From: Mangrovimonas xylaniphaga
GTDB lineage: Bacteria; Bacteroidota; Bacteroidia; Flavobacteriales; Flavobacteriaceae
Direction: 5' to 3'
Assembly (NCBI RefSeq): GCF_001280435.1
Contig: NZ_LBIP01000013.1
Coordinates: forward strand, 310,001 to 374,000
DNA length: 64,000 bases
Positions 1 to 9,700 of this stretch are shown here, in pieces; within the stretch, counting starts at the first letter, position 1; the number at the start of each line of letters is the position of its first letter. A program made the position numbers and the translations under genes. The notes under the pieces are model-generated. The model searched no databases and had not been told where the DNA came from. It worked only from the letters and a program-made list of their open reading frames with translations.

Positions 1-1
1 G

Positions 2-655
2 TCCGCCGATAAACTCCCCTTTATGTATAAAGCCTATGCATTGGCTAATGGAGGATTCGACAATATGGTTGGCCCCGATTTTGAGCGCGGATTGGTTAAA
101 TTGGACAGCGTGCTTCAAGAATCCATGAAAATTTACAACATCAAAGTCAATGGTGTAACTCAGCATAGTGGTGGTTTTTATCTTTACAATACCACATCTT
201 GCAAAATTTCAGAAGTAAAAGCTAAAATGCAAGAAATGCTTCCCAAAGTCATTCAATATGCCTCAGCAAATAATATTTCCATCGCTGGAGCCCCCTATAT
301 TAACTACATTAAATGGGATGAGGCCAATAACGCAACCATTTTTTTATGTTGTGTTCCTACGACAGCTCAAGTTATTACTGCTGATGGAAGTGACATTCTA
401 ACAGGATATATGGATGCCTTTAGAGCTGTAGAAACTACGCTTACGGGTAACTACGACAATTTAAAAGAAGCTTGGGACATTGCCTTGAAATATGTCCCAG
501 AACACGGATATGAATTTCAAGAAAATGGGCCTATGTTGGAAACCTACCTTACAGATCCTATTCAAACCCCAAACCCTGCAGAATGGGTGACCAAAATCTA
601 TATTGCCATTAAAAACGATAGCAGCAACTCAACTCCAGAAACAAACAGCCTTTAA
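2..655 (+). CDS. GyrI-like/SRPBCC family protein, C-terminal part
   Basis: The reading frame is open from base 2, so the gene almost certainly starts outside the window and the ATG at 23 is internal. The visible 210 residues look like a GyrI-like (AraC effector-binding) domain: alternating strands around the segments NGVTQHSGGFYLYNT and AGAPYINYIKWD, then a helix and a terminal strand (VTKIYIAIK). In flavobacteria this domain often follows an SRPBCC domain, which is my guess for the missing part. Domains of this fold bind small amphipathic ligands; the ligand here is unknown. It ends 9 bases before crcB on the same strand, suggesting cotranscription. Confidence 0.6.
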   Translation, partial: SADKLPFMYKAYALANGGFDNMVGPDFERGLVKLDSVLQESMKIYNIKVNGVTQHSGGFYLYNTTSCKISEVKAKMQEMLPKVIQYASANNISIAGAPYINYIKWDEANNATIFLCCVPTTAQVITADGSDILTGYMDAFRAVETTLTGNYDNLKEAWDIALKYVPEHGYEFQENGPMLETYLTDPIQTPNPAEWVTKIYIAIKNDSSNSTPETNSL

Positions 656-664
656 CTTACTTCC

Positions 665-1030
665 ATGAAACATTTATTACTTGTATTTCTGGGAGGAGGC
701 TTTGGAAGTGTGCTTAGATTTGGGATTGGGAAGCTTTGGAACAGCCATGAAACCGGTATTCCATACGGCACTTTTGCCGCCAACATTTTAGGAAGTTTAC
801 TTATCGGTATTATATTGGGATTGGCAGCAAAGAACGACACCCTTTCCCAAAGCCAAACCCTGTTTTTGGCAACTGGTTTCTGTGGCGGATTTACAACTTT
901 CTCAACCTTTGCCTATGAAAACCATGTCTTTTTAAGAACTGGTGATTTTACAAGCTTTGCCATTTATACCATTGCAAGTTTTATCCTTGGCTTTTTGGCA
1001 GTGTTCTTGGGAATGTTTTTGGTGAAATAA
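665..1030 (+). CDS. crcB: CrcB/FluC fluoride ion channel
   Basis: A 121-residue, four-helix inner-membrane protein. It carries the family signatures: the N-terminal GGGFGSVLRFGIG segment (around residues 9-21) and the central GFCGGFTTFSTF segment with the Gly-rich break and Phe residues that line the fluoride pore. Fluc channels work as antiparallel dimers exporting fluoride passively; a single gene implies a homodimer. The length is normal for the family. It follows the upstream gene by 9 bases, so no fluoride riboswitch directly precedes it. The frame ends with TAA and converges on the DUF1684 gene. Confidence 0.93.
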   Translation: MKHLLLVFLGGGFGSVLRFGIGKLWNSHETGIPYGTFAANILGSLLIGIILGLAAKNDTLSQSQTLFLATGFCGGFTTFSTFAYENHVFLRTGDFTSFAIYTIASFILGFLAVFLGMFLVK

Positions 1031-1044
1031 CTTTCAGCCAACAA

Positions 1045-1668
1045 CTATTTCTTTTCATAAGCCTTTACACCAGCCTTAATCTCTGCATTGAGATAGTTGT
1101 CTCTTGGCACGATAGGACACGAATAACGTGCATTATAAGCACAATAAGGATTGTATGCTTTATTAAAATCTATGGTGAGGCTATCACCTTCAGGAATTTT
1201 CAAATCTATATATCGGCCACCCCCATAACTTTCATCTCCATTGGTATTGTCCAAAAATGGCAAAAACAAATAGTCCTCAAATCCTTCTTGTGTCATCAAT
1301 TCCTCTCCTTGATAAACTTTAAGCTCATAGGAGATTCCTTTTAATTCAAACTTCAAAACGCCGTATACGCGCTCTTTAGACTCTCTATCCGTAGTTGTTT
1401 TCATTAAAAACCATGGCGAATCTGGAATTCGGTGTAATGTTGCAGAGACCACATAGGAAGAATCTACATCGAAAAACGACAGCCCCTTAAAACCCTTTCG
1501 GTCTTCATCGGTCAATGGGGACATTGTAGCATCCCTAAATTCTGCATTTAACTTTTTTTGAAAGGTTGTTTCACCTAAAATTGGCTGCTTATCTTGGGCA
1601 CATCCCAAAGCAAAAATTCCCAGAAATAAAAAAATTAAGAATCTCATACACATTTTTTTCGCCATCAA
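1045..1668 (-). CDS. DUF1684 domain lipoprotein
   Basis: The 207-residue product has a short positive N terminus, a hydrophobic segment and a lipobox (ALGC), so it should be a lipoprotein with the cysteine near residue 23. The C-terminal motif YNPYCAYNARYSCPIVPRDN is the hallmark of DUF1684 proteins, which have no assigned activity. Several Met codons lie at the N terminus (residues 1, 2, 6 and 8), so the exact start is uncertain; all keep the signal peptide. It is convergent with crcB and divergent from the MFS gene. Confidence 0.85.
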   Translation of the reverse strand: MMAKKMCMRFLIFLFLGIFALGCAQDKQPILGETTFQKKLNAEFRDATMSPLTDEDRKGFKGLSFFDVDSSYVVSATLHRIPDSPWFLMKTTTDRESKERVYGVLKFELKGISYELKVYQGEELMTQEGFEDYLFLPFLDNTNGDESYGGGRYIDLKIPEGDSLTIDFNKAYNPYCAYNARYSCPIVPRDNYLNAEIKAGVKAYEKK

Positions 1669-1827
1669 AAATACAACTTAAAGTTATTTTCCATAGCTTT
1701 GGATTTCAAACTTTTAAGAATATCATGTTTTCAGTCATCACAAAAAATAAGCAAACCTATTCCTCTTCGCCTAGAAGCTGGACGCTTATAAGATTGTGTT
1801 GATTGTTACCAAACAATATATCTGTAG

Positions 1828-1857
1828 AACGTCCGGCATATGTCGGACGTTTTTTTA
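1828..1857 (+). terminator. Hairpin plus T-run in the MFS leader
   Basis: Perfect 8-base stem 1828-1835 / 1844-1851 (AACGTCCG/CGGACGTT) with an 8-base loop, followed by a T-run to 1857. It looks like an intrinsic terminator, yet no gene on this strand ends upstream and the MFS start is only 26 bases downstream. It may be a leader attenuator or 5'-end hairpin of the MFS transcript. Confidence 0.5.
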
Positions 1858-1882
1858 TGCATCAATTTTACATTAATCAAAC

Positions 1883-3094
1883 ATGGAACGAATTTTCAAC
1901 AATTATATAAGCTCCTTTAAGGGACTTTCCAAAGAAGTCTGGTGGTTGGCATTAATTACCCTCATTAACCGAGCAGGAACCATGGTGGTTCCCTTTCTAT
2001 CTCTTTACCTCACTAAGAGCCTCAACTTTTCTTTTAGTGATGTTGGATGGATTATGTCTGCATTTGGAGCTGGCTCGGTTTTGGGTTCCTGGCTAGGGGG
2101 TAAATTAACAGACAGACTAGGCTATTACAAAGTCATGGTCTTTAGCCTTGTAGTATCTGGGTTCTTATTTATGGGACTGCAATTTATCAGCAGTTTTATA
2201 GGCATGGTTTTAGGTGTTGGACTGTTGATGGCTGTAGCTGATATGTTTCGCCCTGCTGGGTTCGTAGCATTGAGCGCCTACAGCAAACCGGAAAACAAAA
2301 CTAGATCAGTAACTTTGATACGTTTAGCTATCAATTTGGGATTTTCGGCTGGGCCGGCCATTGGTGGGATGATCATTCTCACTTTGGGATATGCAGGACT
2401 CTTTTGGGTGGATGGCATTACTTGTATAGTCGCTGGTATTTTGTTGCTCAATGTACTTAATCCCAAAACCGCTAGAGTTCAGGATGACATCATTGCTCCT
2501 GATCCAAAATCGGCATATAAAGATGGACCTTACATCCTATTTTTGATTGCCATGGTATTGTTCAGTATTGTGTTTTTACAATACTTTTCCACCATGCCCC
2601 TTTATTATGAAAAGGAGCGAATGCTTTCAGAATTTCAAATAGGGTTGCTTATGGGAATGAACGGTTTACTTATTGCCGTTTTTGAAATGCCGCTTATAAA
2701 ATGGCTCGAAGGCTTAAAGTATACCAAAACCGGTCTTATAATCTCAGGTGCCCTACTTACAGCATTGAGTTTTTTGGTTCTTAACCTTAGCTCTTGGGTA
2801 GGCATTTTGATTGTAGGAATGTTATTTATGACCTTAGGCGAAATGATAGCCTTCCCCTTCTCTAATGCTTTTGCTCTTAAAAGAGCTACACGAGGTAATC
2901 AAGGAGAATACATGGCGCTGTATAGCATGGCGTTTGCCATTGCTCACATATTTGGTCACAATACAGGCATGCAGCTCATTGAGCAAGTAGGTTTTGAAAG
3001 CACTTGGTACATTATCATAGCAATCATGTTGATTTGTGTGCTACTATTAGTATTTTTAAAGCGTAAAATGGCCTATCAAAACATTAGCCAATAA
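1883..3094 (+). CDS. MFS transporter
   Basis: A 403-residue polytopic protein with about 12 predicted membrane helices. The loop after helix 2 carries the MFS motif A signature (GGKLTDRLGYYKV, around residues 71-83), and helix 5 is Gly/Pro rich (NLGFSAGPAIGG), as in drug-type antiporters. Substrate is unknown. It is followed after 17 bases by a YpdA-like flavoprotein gene, so the two are probably an operon. Start is the only reasonable ATG, directly after the hairpin at 1828-1857. Confidence 0.88.
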   Translation: MERIFNNYISSFKGLSKEVWWLALITLINRAGTMVVPFLSLYLTKSLNFSFSDVGWIMSAFGAGSVLGSWLGGKLTDRLGYYKVMVFSLVVSGFLFMGLQFISSFIGMVLGVGLLMAVADMFRPAGFVALSAYSKPENKTRSVTLIRLAINLGFSAGPAIGGMIILTLGYAGLFWVDGITCIVAGILLLNVLNPKTARVQDDIIAPDPKSAYKDGPYILFLIAMVLFSIVFLQYFSTMPLYYEKERMLSEFQIGLLMGMNGLLIAVFEMPLIKWLEGLKYTKTGLIISGALLTALSFLVLNLSSWVGILIVGMLFMTLGEMIAFPFSNAFALKRATRGNQGEYMALYSMAFAIAHIFGHNTGMQLIEQVGFESTWYIIIAIMLICVLLLVFLKRKMAYQNISQ

Positions 3095-3111
3095 CCTAAA
3101 GATTTAGCATT

Positions 3112-4080
3112 TTGAAAATAGAAAAAGACATTATCATCATAGGCGCAGGCCCCATAGGTATTGCCTGTGCCCTTGAATGTAAACAAAGAGGATTTGATTA
3201 CGTGATTTTGGAAAAGGGGGCCCTTACCAATTCACTTTTTAACTATCCTTTGAATATGACCTTTTTCTCTACTTCGGAACGATTGGAAATTAACGATGTT
3301 CCCTTCATTAGCAACAACCCAAAACCTAACCGGGATGAAGCGTTGGAATATTACCGCCGTGTTGCCACTTCTAACCAATTGAAAATTCATTTATACGAAG
3401 AAGTTTCGAGCATTCTTGAAAAAAATGGGCAATTTATAGTCACTTCGGAAAAGCAAAATTACCATGCAAAAAAAGTAATTATCGCCACTGGTTTTTATGA
3501 CATCCCCAAACTACTGAATGTCCCTGGAGAAGAACTCCCTAAAGTAACCCATTACTATAAAGAGGCACATCCCTACAGCATGCAAAAAGTAATTGTGGTA
3601 GGTGCCAGCAACTCTTCCGTAGATGCTGCTTTGGAAATTTGGCGTAAAGGTGGCGACGTCACTATGGTGATTCGAGGTAAGGATATTGGTGAACGCGTTA
3701 AATATTGGGTACGCCCAGATATCCTCAACCGTATTGAAGAAGGGAGCATCAAAGCCTATTTTAATTCAGAAATACAAGAAATCAAGGAAAGTGAAGTCTT
3801 GATAAACACTTCAAAAGGAAGCATCAGCATCCCCAACGATTATGTCGTTGCTCTTACAGGATATCAACCTAATTTTAAGTTATTGGAGGCGGCCAACATT
3901 ACCTTTAGTGATGATGAGAGACATATTCCAACCTATAACACAGAAACCATGGAAACCAATATTCCTGGACTCTATCTTGCGGGCGTGATTTGCGGAGGCA
4001 TGGAAACCCATAAATGGTTTATTGAGAATTCACGCATCCATGCCAAACAAATAGCTGAGCATATTTCCCAAACCCTTTAA
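3112..4080 (+). CDS. YpdA-like bacillithiol disulfide reductase
   Basis: A 322-residue FAD/NAD(P)H oxidoreductase. The N-terminal FAD motif GAGPIG lies at residues 11-16, and a second Rossmann motif VGASNSSVDAA near residue 163 should bind NADPH. Overall sequence, length and the NYPLNMTFFSTSE segment match the YpdA family, which is proposed to reduce bacillithiol disulfide in Bacillota and Bacteroidota. The start is TTG: no ATG lies between the upstream in-frame stop and the FAD motif. Only 17 bases separate it from the MFS gene, and its end lies 3 bases from the end of the convergent Lrp gene. Confidence 0.85.
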   Translation: MKIEKDIIIIGAGPIGIACALECKQRGFDYVILEKGALTNSLFNYPLNMTFFSTSERLEINDVPFISNNPKPNRDEALEYYRRVATSNQLKIHLYEEVSSILEKNGQFIVTSEKQNYHAKKVIIATGFYDIPKLLNVPGEELPKVTHYYKEAHPYSMQKVIVVGASNSSVDAALEIWRKGGDVTMVIRGKDIGERVKYWVRPDILNRIEEGSIKAYFNSEIQEIKESEVLINTSKGSISIPNDYVVALTGYQPNFKLLEAANITFSDDERHIPTYNTETMETNIPGLYLAGVICGGMETHKWFIENSRIHAKQIAEHISQTL

Positions 4081-4083
4081 CTA

Positions 4084-4527
4084 TTATTTAAGGGGCTTGA
4101 TATAGCCATTTTTGACCACATCAGACAGAACAATTTGGGTTTTGCTTTCTCCGTACACAATCAGTTGGTCAATAAAAGCCTCCAAATGCTTTTGATGTTT
4201 TAGGATGACCACCATGACGATGTTTTCATTTCCAGTAATCCTATAACAGTTCAATACCTCATCATAGGTCTTCACCTTTTCCAAAAAAGGCTTGAGCTTT
4301 CCCATAAAGGCACGAAGTGTAATAATCGCCTTGAGCTGGTAGCCCGCTTCAAAGTAAGAAACGGTAGTATGATAGTCCTCTATAATTCCGCCATCTTCCA
4401 TTTTTTTGATACGCTCCGAAACTGCAGGCGAACTAATGCCCACCTGTCTCCCAATTTCAGCATTGGATTGCCTTGCATTTTGCTGCAAACACTTCAATAT
4501 TTTCCAATTCAAATTATCAATACTCAT
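4084..4527 (-). CDS. Lrp/AsnC family transcriptional regulator
   Basis: A 147-residue protein with an N-terminal winged helix-turn-helix (residues 5-60, with ILKCLQQNARQSNAEIGRQVGISSPAVSERIKKME) and a C-terminal RAM ligand-binding domain (SYFEAGYQLKAIITLRA onwards). Family members bind amino acids and form octamers that wrap DNA. The effector cannot be read from the sequence. A TAnnTTTG box lies upstream (4566-4573) within an 11-base inverted repeat, suggesting autoregulation. It is convergent with the YpdA gene. Confidence 0.92.
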   Translation of the reverse strand: MSIDNLNWKILKCLQQNARQSNAEIGRQVGISSPAVSERIKKMEDGGIIEDYHTTVSYFEAGYQLKAIITLRAFMGKLKPFLEKVKTYDEVLNCYRITGNENIVMVVILKHQKHLEAFIDQLIVYGESKTQIVLSDVVKNGYIKPLK

Positions 4528-4553
4528 TTTTAAAGTTTTTTAACTAAAAAAAA

Positions 4554-4593
4554 TAATAATTAAACCAAATATACACTTTTACTTTAATTATTA
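4554..4593 (-). promoter_or_regulatory. Lrp gene promoter flanked by inverted repeat
   Basis: The reverse strand has TATATTTG at 4573-4566, matching the Bacteroidota -7 box. It sits in the gap of a perfect 11-base inverted repeat (TAATAATTAAA at 4554-4564 and TTTAATTATTA at 4583-4593). The geometry suits an operator for the Lrp-type regulator itself. Confidence 0.55.
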
Positions 4594-4645
4594 AAGCTGA
4601 ATCTGAAATCTTGTCCTTAATTTTGATATAAATTGCTATTAAACT

Positions 4646-5041
4646 ATGTTACCTCATTTACCATCCCATTTCTCAGAACTACCTGTGTATCAAAAAGCTA
4701 TAGATATTATCATATTATCTAGAAGCATTTCTACATACTTAAATCAGGATCTGAATTATCTCCGTGAAGATGGTACCGAAGACCATCACATTTATTTTAC
4801 GGGGGACATTGTACAACAATCGGCTTCCTTGGCTCCAGAAATTGTCAAGGCCGAAATGGAACGCTATTCTGAAAGACGCCACAAACATATTGCGGCCCTA
4901 AGAAGAATGACCAACAGGCTCTACAGGAATTGCCGTAGATTGGAAAAATGTAACAGTAACGGCAAGGATTATATTCCTTTACTAAGACGCGAGCTTAAAA
5001 CCTTTAAAAGGTTACAGCACTCTTGGATGCTTACGCTGTAA
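4646..5041 (+). CDS. Conserved-looking hypothetical protein
   Basis: A 131-residue soluble protein that I do not recognise. It is rich in Arg, Leu and Tyr and appears all-helical: helix around residues 14-32 (VYQKAIDIIILSRSISTYL), a polar middle, then two basic helices (MERYSERRHKHIAALRRMTNRLYRNCRRLEKC). The pattern recalls four-helix-bundle proteins of the S23/avd type, but the similarity is weak. It is a single gene, divergent from the Lrp gene, with a clear terminator at 5078. Confidence 0.6.
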   Translation: MLPHLPSHFSELPVYQKAIDIIILSRSISTYLNQDLNYLREDGTEDHHIYFTGDIVQQSASLAPEIVKAEMERYSERRHKHIAALRRMTNRLYRNCRRLEKCNSNGKDYIPLLRRELKTFKRLQHSWMLTL

Positions 5042-5077
5042 AGATTTTTTTATTGGAAGAAACACAAACGCATTATT

Positions 5078-5104
5078 CGGAAGCCACAGCTTCCGTTTTT
5101 TTGT
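5078..5104 (+). terminator. Intrinsic terminator of the 4646 gene
   Basis: Perfect 7-base stem CGGAAGC/GCTTCCG (5078-5084 / 5089-5095), loop CACA, followed by seven T (5096-5102), 37 bases after the stop codon. Confidence 0.8.
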
Positions 5105-5119
5105 TAAAAACTTTGTGTA

Positions 5120-5242
5120 TAACTAAACGTACAATTTACTGAAATACACTTCATTATTAGTAATTTAGAATTGTCTCTAAGAACTTTTTATTACTAAGCC
5201 TTTCCTGATTTTGGTTGGTTATTACAGGAAAGGCTTTTTTAT
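5120..5242 (+). ncRNA. Possible small RNA ending in a strong terminator
   Basis: No reading frame of note lies between the terminator at 5078 and the DUF445 gene. A 12-base perfect stem (5196-5207 / 5225-5236, AAGCCTTTCCTG arms, 17-base loop) followed by a T-run to 5240 marks a plus-strand transcript end, although no plus-strand gene precedes it. A degenerate -7 box (TAATTTAG at 5161-5168) lies upstream. The 5' end given is approximate. Confidence 0.35.
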
Positions 5243-5313
5243 TGACTTCGCTGAAAAAACTTTCTCCCTTCCTTAAAGTATACAATTCAAATCTTCAGCT
5301 CTCCAGCAACCCT

Positions 5314-6612
5314 TCAAGAATGTACATCCAAAATATAAATCTTGAACACCATTATAAGCATTCCCACTAGCCCTCCAACCAAAGCACCATTTAATCTTAT
5401 ATACTGCAAGTCCTCCCCAACCTTTTCCTCTATTTGTTTCACCAACTCAACATTTGAAAGTTTTGCCAAACTTTCTCCAACCAATTCCCCTATGCGGTGG
5501 TGGTGTTTGTCAATTACTTCCAATAAAGTGCTCTTTAACCAAGCATCGGTACGTTCCAATTTTGAAACATCATTGTAAAACTCGTGCAACATTCTATTCA
5601 CTTTATCCTTTAAAAGTTGAGTGTGTTCTGTTTCCCCAAGAAATACTTGTTCGTGAATGATCTCTTTCACCCTAGTTAAAGCCTGTTTTACCATACCAGA
5701 ATCAATCAAGCGCAACAAGAATTGCTCTCCAAACGCATTAATGGTTTCTACAGCAGGATCGTCTTCCGAGGTCAAACGGTCTCCATAATCGTAAAGTTGC
5801 CTATCCAATGCCTGAATAATTTTATGATCCTCGGGAGACTCATGCATCTCCTCTATCAGTTCATACAACTGCTCTTGTATCCCTTTGGCTATTTTTGAAG
5901 GTTTTATAGCTCCTAATATCTGGCCAGCTCCAACCAACACCCCTTTAAGCACAGAGCCCTTCTTCTTCTGATTTTTCACCTGAAGCTCCACTTCAGTCGT
6001 TAAAAATTCCAAAGTTGCTGGGTCTGCAATTTTTTCTTTCAGCACCTCCAAAAACACCTTGAGCATTCCGTAATGTTCCTTATGCTCTACTATTTGCTTT
6101 AAAAACCGGCCTAAAGGCTCCGCAATATTATTTCCCTTGCAAGCGGGACGTAACAAATCCTCCAAACCAGATACCACATTGGGAGCGTCCAACTGCAACA
6201 ACAAGGTTTCCAATTCTGGCTTAAGGGTTTGTTGAATAGCAGTTTGATTGTCCCCGTCCATTAAATATTCCAGAATAGGCCTGGCCAACGACATGCCTCC
6301 AATTTTATCCCTTAACATGTCTTTGGAAAGCCACTCATTGTTCACCAAGTCTACAATACCGGCAGACAACTTCTCCCTGCTTTTTACAATGATATTGGTA
6401 TGACGTTTTACATAAGGAATGGGGATTTCCTGAAACAAAGCTCTTACCGCAAACCAATCGGCGACACCACCGACCACTGCGGCCTCAAATCCTGCCAACA
6501 AAATCTCTAAAAGATCACCTTCATAGATATGCAACTTCTTAAAGACAAGCCCAATGGTCATGAAACAAACCGCCAAAGCCAAAGATAGGTTTCCTAATCT
6601 ATTTTTTTTCAT
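5314..6612 (-). CDS. DUF445 family membrane protein
   Basis: A 432-residue protein with a hydrophobic N-terminal pair of segments, the DUF445 signature GGVADWFAVRALF followed by IPYVKRHTNIIVKSREKLS (about residues 46-80), a long helical middle, and a C-terminal membrane helix (LVGGLVGMLIMVFKIYIL). The family (YjiN/YheB-like) has no firm biochemical role; the topology suggests a large cytoplasmic helical domain held between two membrane anchors. It stands alone, with the IcmF gene upstream on the same strand but separated by a terminator at 6701. Confidence 0.85.
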   Translation of the reverse strand: MKKNRLGNLSLALAVCFMTIGLVFKKLHIYEGDLLEILLAGFEAAVVGGVADWFAVRALFQEIPIPYVKRHTNIIVKSREKLSAGIVDLVNNEWLSKDMLRDKIGGMSLARPILEYLMDGDNQTAIQQTLKPELETLLLQLDAPNVVSGLEDLLRPACKGNNIAEPLGRFLKQIVEHKEHYGMLKVFLEVLKEKIADPATLEFLTTEVELQVKNQKKKGSVLKGVLVGAGQILGAIKPSKIAKGIQEQLYELIEEMHESPEDHKIIQALDRQLYDYGDRLTSEDDPAVETINAFGEQFLLRLIDSGMVKQALTRVKEIIHEQVFLGETEHTQLLKDKVNRMLHEFYNDVSKLERTDAWLKSTLLEVIDKHHHRIGELVGESLAKLSNVELVKQIEEKVGEDLQYIRLNGALVGGLVGMLIMVFKIYILDVHS

Positions 6613-6700
6613 GTTGAAAGTTTGGTCTTTCTAATGTCTTAAAAAATACTGAAAACTAAGGCTTTATTGACACAAAAAACTTCCCTATGATTTTAAAAGC

Positions 6701-6736
6701 CATAAAAAAATCCCGAGAAATAGCTCCTCGGGATTT
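6701..6736 (-). terminator. Terminator of the IcmF gene
   Basis: Perfect 10-base stem AAATCCCGAG/CTCGGGATTT (6708-6717 / 6727-6736). The reverse strand continues into a T-run (6710-6704), 25 bases after the IcmF stop codon. Confidence 0.85.
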
Positions 6737-6760
6737 CAATTATAAATTTATGTTTGGAAT

Positions 6761-9700
6761 CTACATATTCCGTCTATACTGTCCTCCCACTTCAAACAAC
6801 GCGTTGGTAATTTGTCCAAGTGAGCAAAATTTCGAGGCTTCCATCAACTGTTCAAAAATATTTTGGTTATTGATGGCTGCGTACTGTATCGCTGACAATT
6901 GCTCAGCAACTTCTTTAGCATAACGCTCGTGAAGGTTTTCCAAAGTTTTTATTTGGAATTGCTTTTCTTCTTCCGTCGCACGAATCACTTCCGCAGGGAT
7001 TACCGTTGGAGAGCCCTTACTGCTCAAGAAGGTATTTACCCCAATAATAGGGAACTGCCCATTGTGCTTTAAGGTTTCGTAATACAAACTTTCTTCTTGG
7101 ATTTTAGAACGCTGGTACATGGTTTCCATAGCCCCAAGAACACCGCCGCGTTCTGTAATTCTATCAAACTCTGCCAACACAGCTTCCTCAACCAAATCGG
7201 TCAATTCTTCAATGATAAAAGATCCTTGAATAGGATTCTCATTTTTAGCTAAGCCTAACTCCTTGTTAATAATCAACTGAATGGCCATAGCACGACGTAC
7301 CGACTCTTCCGTTGGCGTTGTGATGGCTTCATCATAAGCATTTGTGTGCAACGAGTTACAGTTGTCATAAATAGCATAAAGCGCCTGTAATGTCGTACGG
7401 ATATCATTAAAGTCAATCTCTTGGGCATGCAAGCTACGTCCTGATGTTTGAATATGGTATTTCAACATCTGTGCCCTTGGATTAGCTCCGTATTTATGCT
7501 TTAAGGACTTGGCCCAAATTCTACGCGCCACACGACCAATAACTGCATATTCAGGATCGATACCGTTAGAGAAGAAGAACGACAAGTTTGGTCCAAACTT
7601 ATTGATGTCCATTTGTCGTGACAAATAATACTCCACATAGGTGAATCCGTTGGCAAGGGTCAATGCCAATTGGGTAATTGGATTGGCTCCTGCCTCTGCA
7701 ATATGGTACCCAGAAATAGATACCGAATAGAAATTGCGAACATTGTTATCGATAAAGTATTCTTGTACATCTCCCATCAATCGCAAAGCGAATTCCGTAG
7801 AGAAAATACAAGTGTTCTGAGCTTGGTCTTCCTTAAGAATATCCGCTTGAACTGTTCCGCGCACTTGAGCGATAGTTTTAGCTTTAATATCGGCATAGAC
7901 ATCGGCAGGCAACACTTGGTCTCCTGTAACACCCAACAACATCAACCCTAAACCGTCATTTCCTTCAGGTAATTCACCATTATATTTTGGACGCTCTTTT
8001 CCTTTATAGATTTCGGCAATTTTTGCCTCCACTTCTTTTTCAAGACCATTCTCCTTAATATAAATCTCACATTGTTGATCGATTGCCGCATTCATAAAGA
8101 ATCCCAGCAACATTGGTGCAGGGCCATTGATGGTCATACTTACCGAAGTCATGGCATCGGCAAGGTTGAATCCTGAATACAATTTCTTGGCATCGTCCAA
8201 ACAGCAAATAGAAACTCCTGCATTTCCAATCTTTCCGTAGATATCAGGACGATGGTCTGGATCGTTTCCATAAAGCGTCACCGAATCAAATGCTGTTGAC
8301 AGACGTTTGGCCGGCATTCCTAAACTTACGTAGTGGAAACGACGGTTGGTACGCTCTGGCCCACCTTCTCCGGCAAACATACGAGTTGGATCTTCACCCG
8401 TTCTCTTAAACGGATACAATCCCGAAGTATATGGAAATTCCCCAGGAACATTCTCCTGTAAACACCATCTTAAAATATCCCCCCAAGCTTGATACTTTGG
8501 AAGGGCCACTTTAGGAATCTGCGTGTGAGACAGGGATTCTGTGTGCGTTTCAATTTTTATTTCACGGTCTCTAACCTTAAAGGAATAGATAGGATTTTTA
8601 TATCGGTTTACCTTTTCATCCCAACCTGTAATTACTTCCCAATTGTATGGATCAAGGTTCATTTTCATTCTGTCGAACTCCTTAATTAGAAGTTCCAATA
8701 ATAATTTGTTCTCTTCAGAAACTACCAAAGTTTCGGTATCCACTCCAGAACGTGTTAATACCGGTGCTGAGCCTACAACCGTTTCAATGGTTTTATAAAT
8801 ACCATACAGTTTTTGCGCTACCTCTACTTGTGCCGTAGCAGTAGTATCATAAGCACGGTTGTTTTCTGCAATTTCAGAAAGGTAACGGGTTCTTGATGGA
8901 GGAATCACAAAAATCTTCTCGCTCATCTCTTTGGTGATTTCAAAAGTAGACTTTAAATCACTTTCCGACTTTTCAACCAAAGTATCCATAATGGCTTTGT
9001 ACAACGAATTCATTCCTGGATCATTGAACTGCGATGCAATCGTTCCAAATACCGGCATATCATCTGGGTTGGCATGCCACAGATTGTGGTTGCGCATGTA
9101 CTGTTTCTTCACATCACGCAAGGCATCCAAAGCGCCACGTTTGTCAAATTTGTTAATTGCCACCAAATCGGCAAAATCCAGCATATCGATTTTTTCCAAC
9201 TGGGTTGCAGCACCAAATTCCGGCGTCATTACATATAAAGATACATCACTGTGCTCCAAAATTTCTGTATCAGACTGACCAATTCCAGAAGTTTCCAAAA
9301 TAATCAAATCATACTCCGCAGCTTTTAAAACTTCCACAGCTTCATTAACGTATTTGGACAATGCTAAATTAGATTGACGTGTTGCCAAACTGCGCATGTA
9401 CACTCTTGGGCTGTTAATGGCATTCATACGAATTCTATCTCCCAACAAAGCGCCTCCCGTCTTTCTCTTGGAAGGATCCACAGAAATAATCCCTACTGTT
9501 TTCTCTGGAAAATCAATTAAAAAACGTCTTACCAACTCATCCACCAAAGAGGATTTACCGGCACCTCCCGTTCCTGTAATTCCAAGCACTGGGGTATGGC
9601 TGTTTTTATTTTTAGCATGAATATCTTCTAAGGCAGCCTTGGCAACTTCTGGGAAGTTTTCCGCTGAAGAAATCACTCTCGCAATAGCTTTTGGATTCTT

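Noticed and set aside
1566-1802. Plus-strand frame of 78 codons over the start of the DUF1684 gene
   Set aside because: It is largely the complement of the lipoprotein gene and shows no motif.
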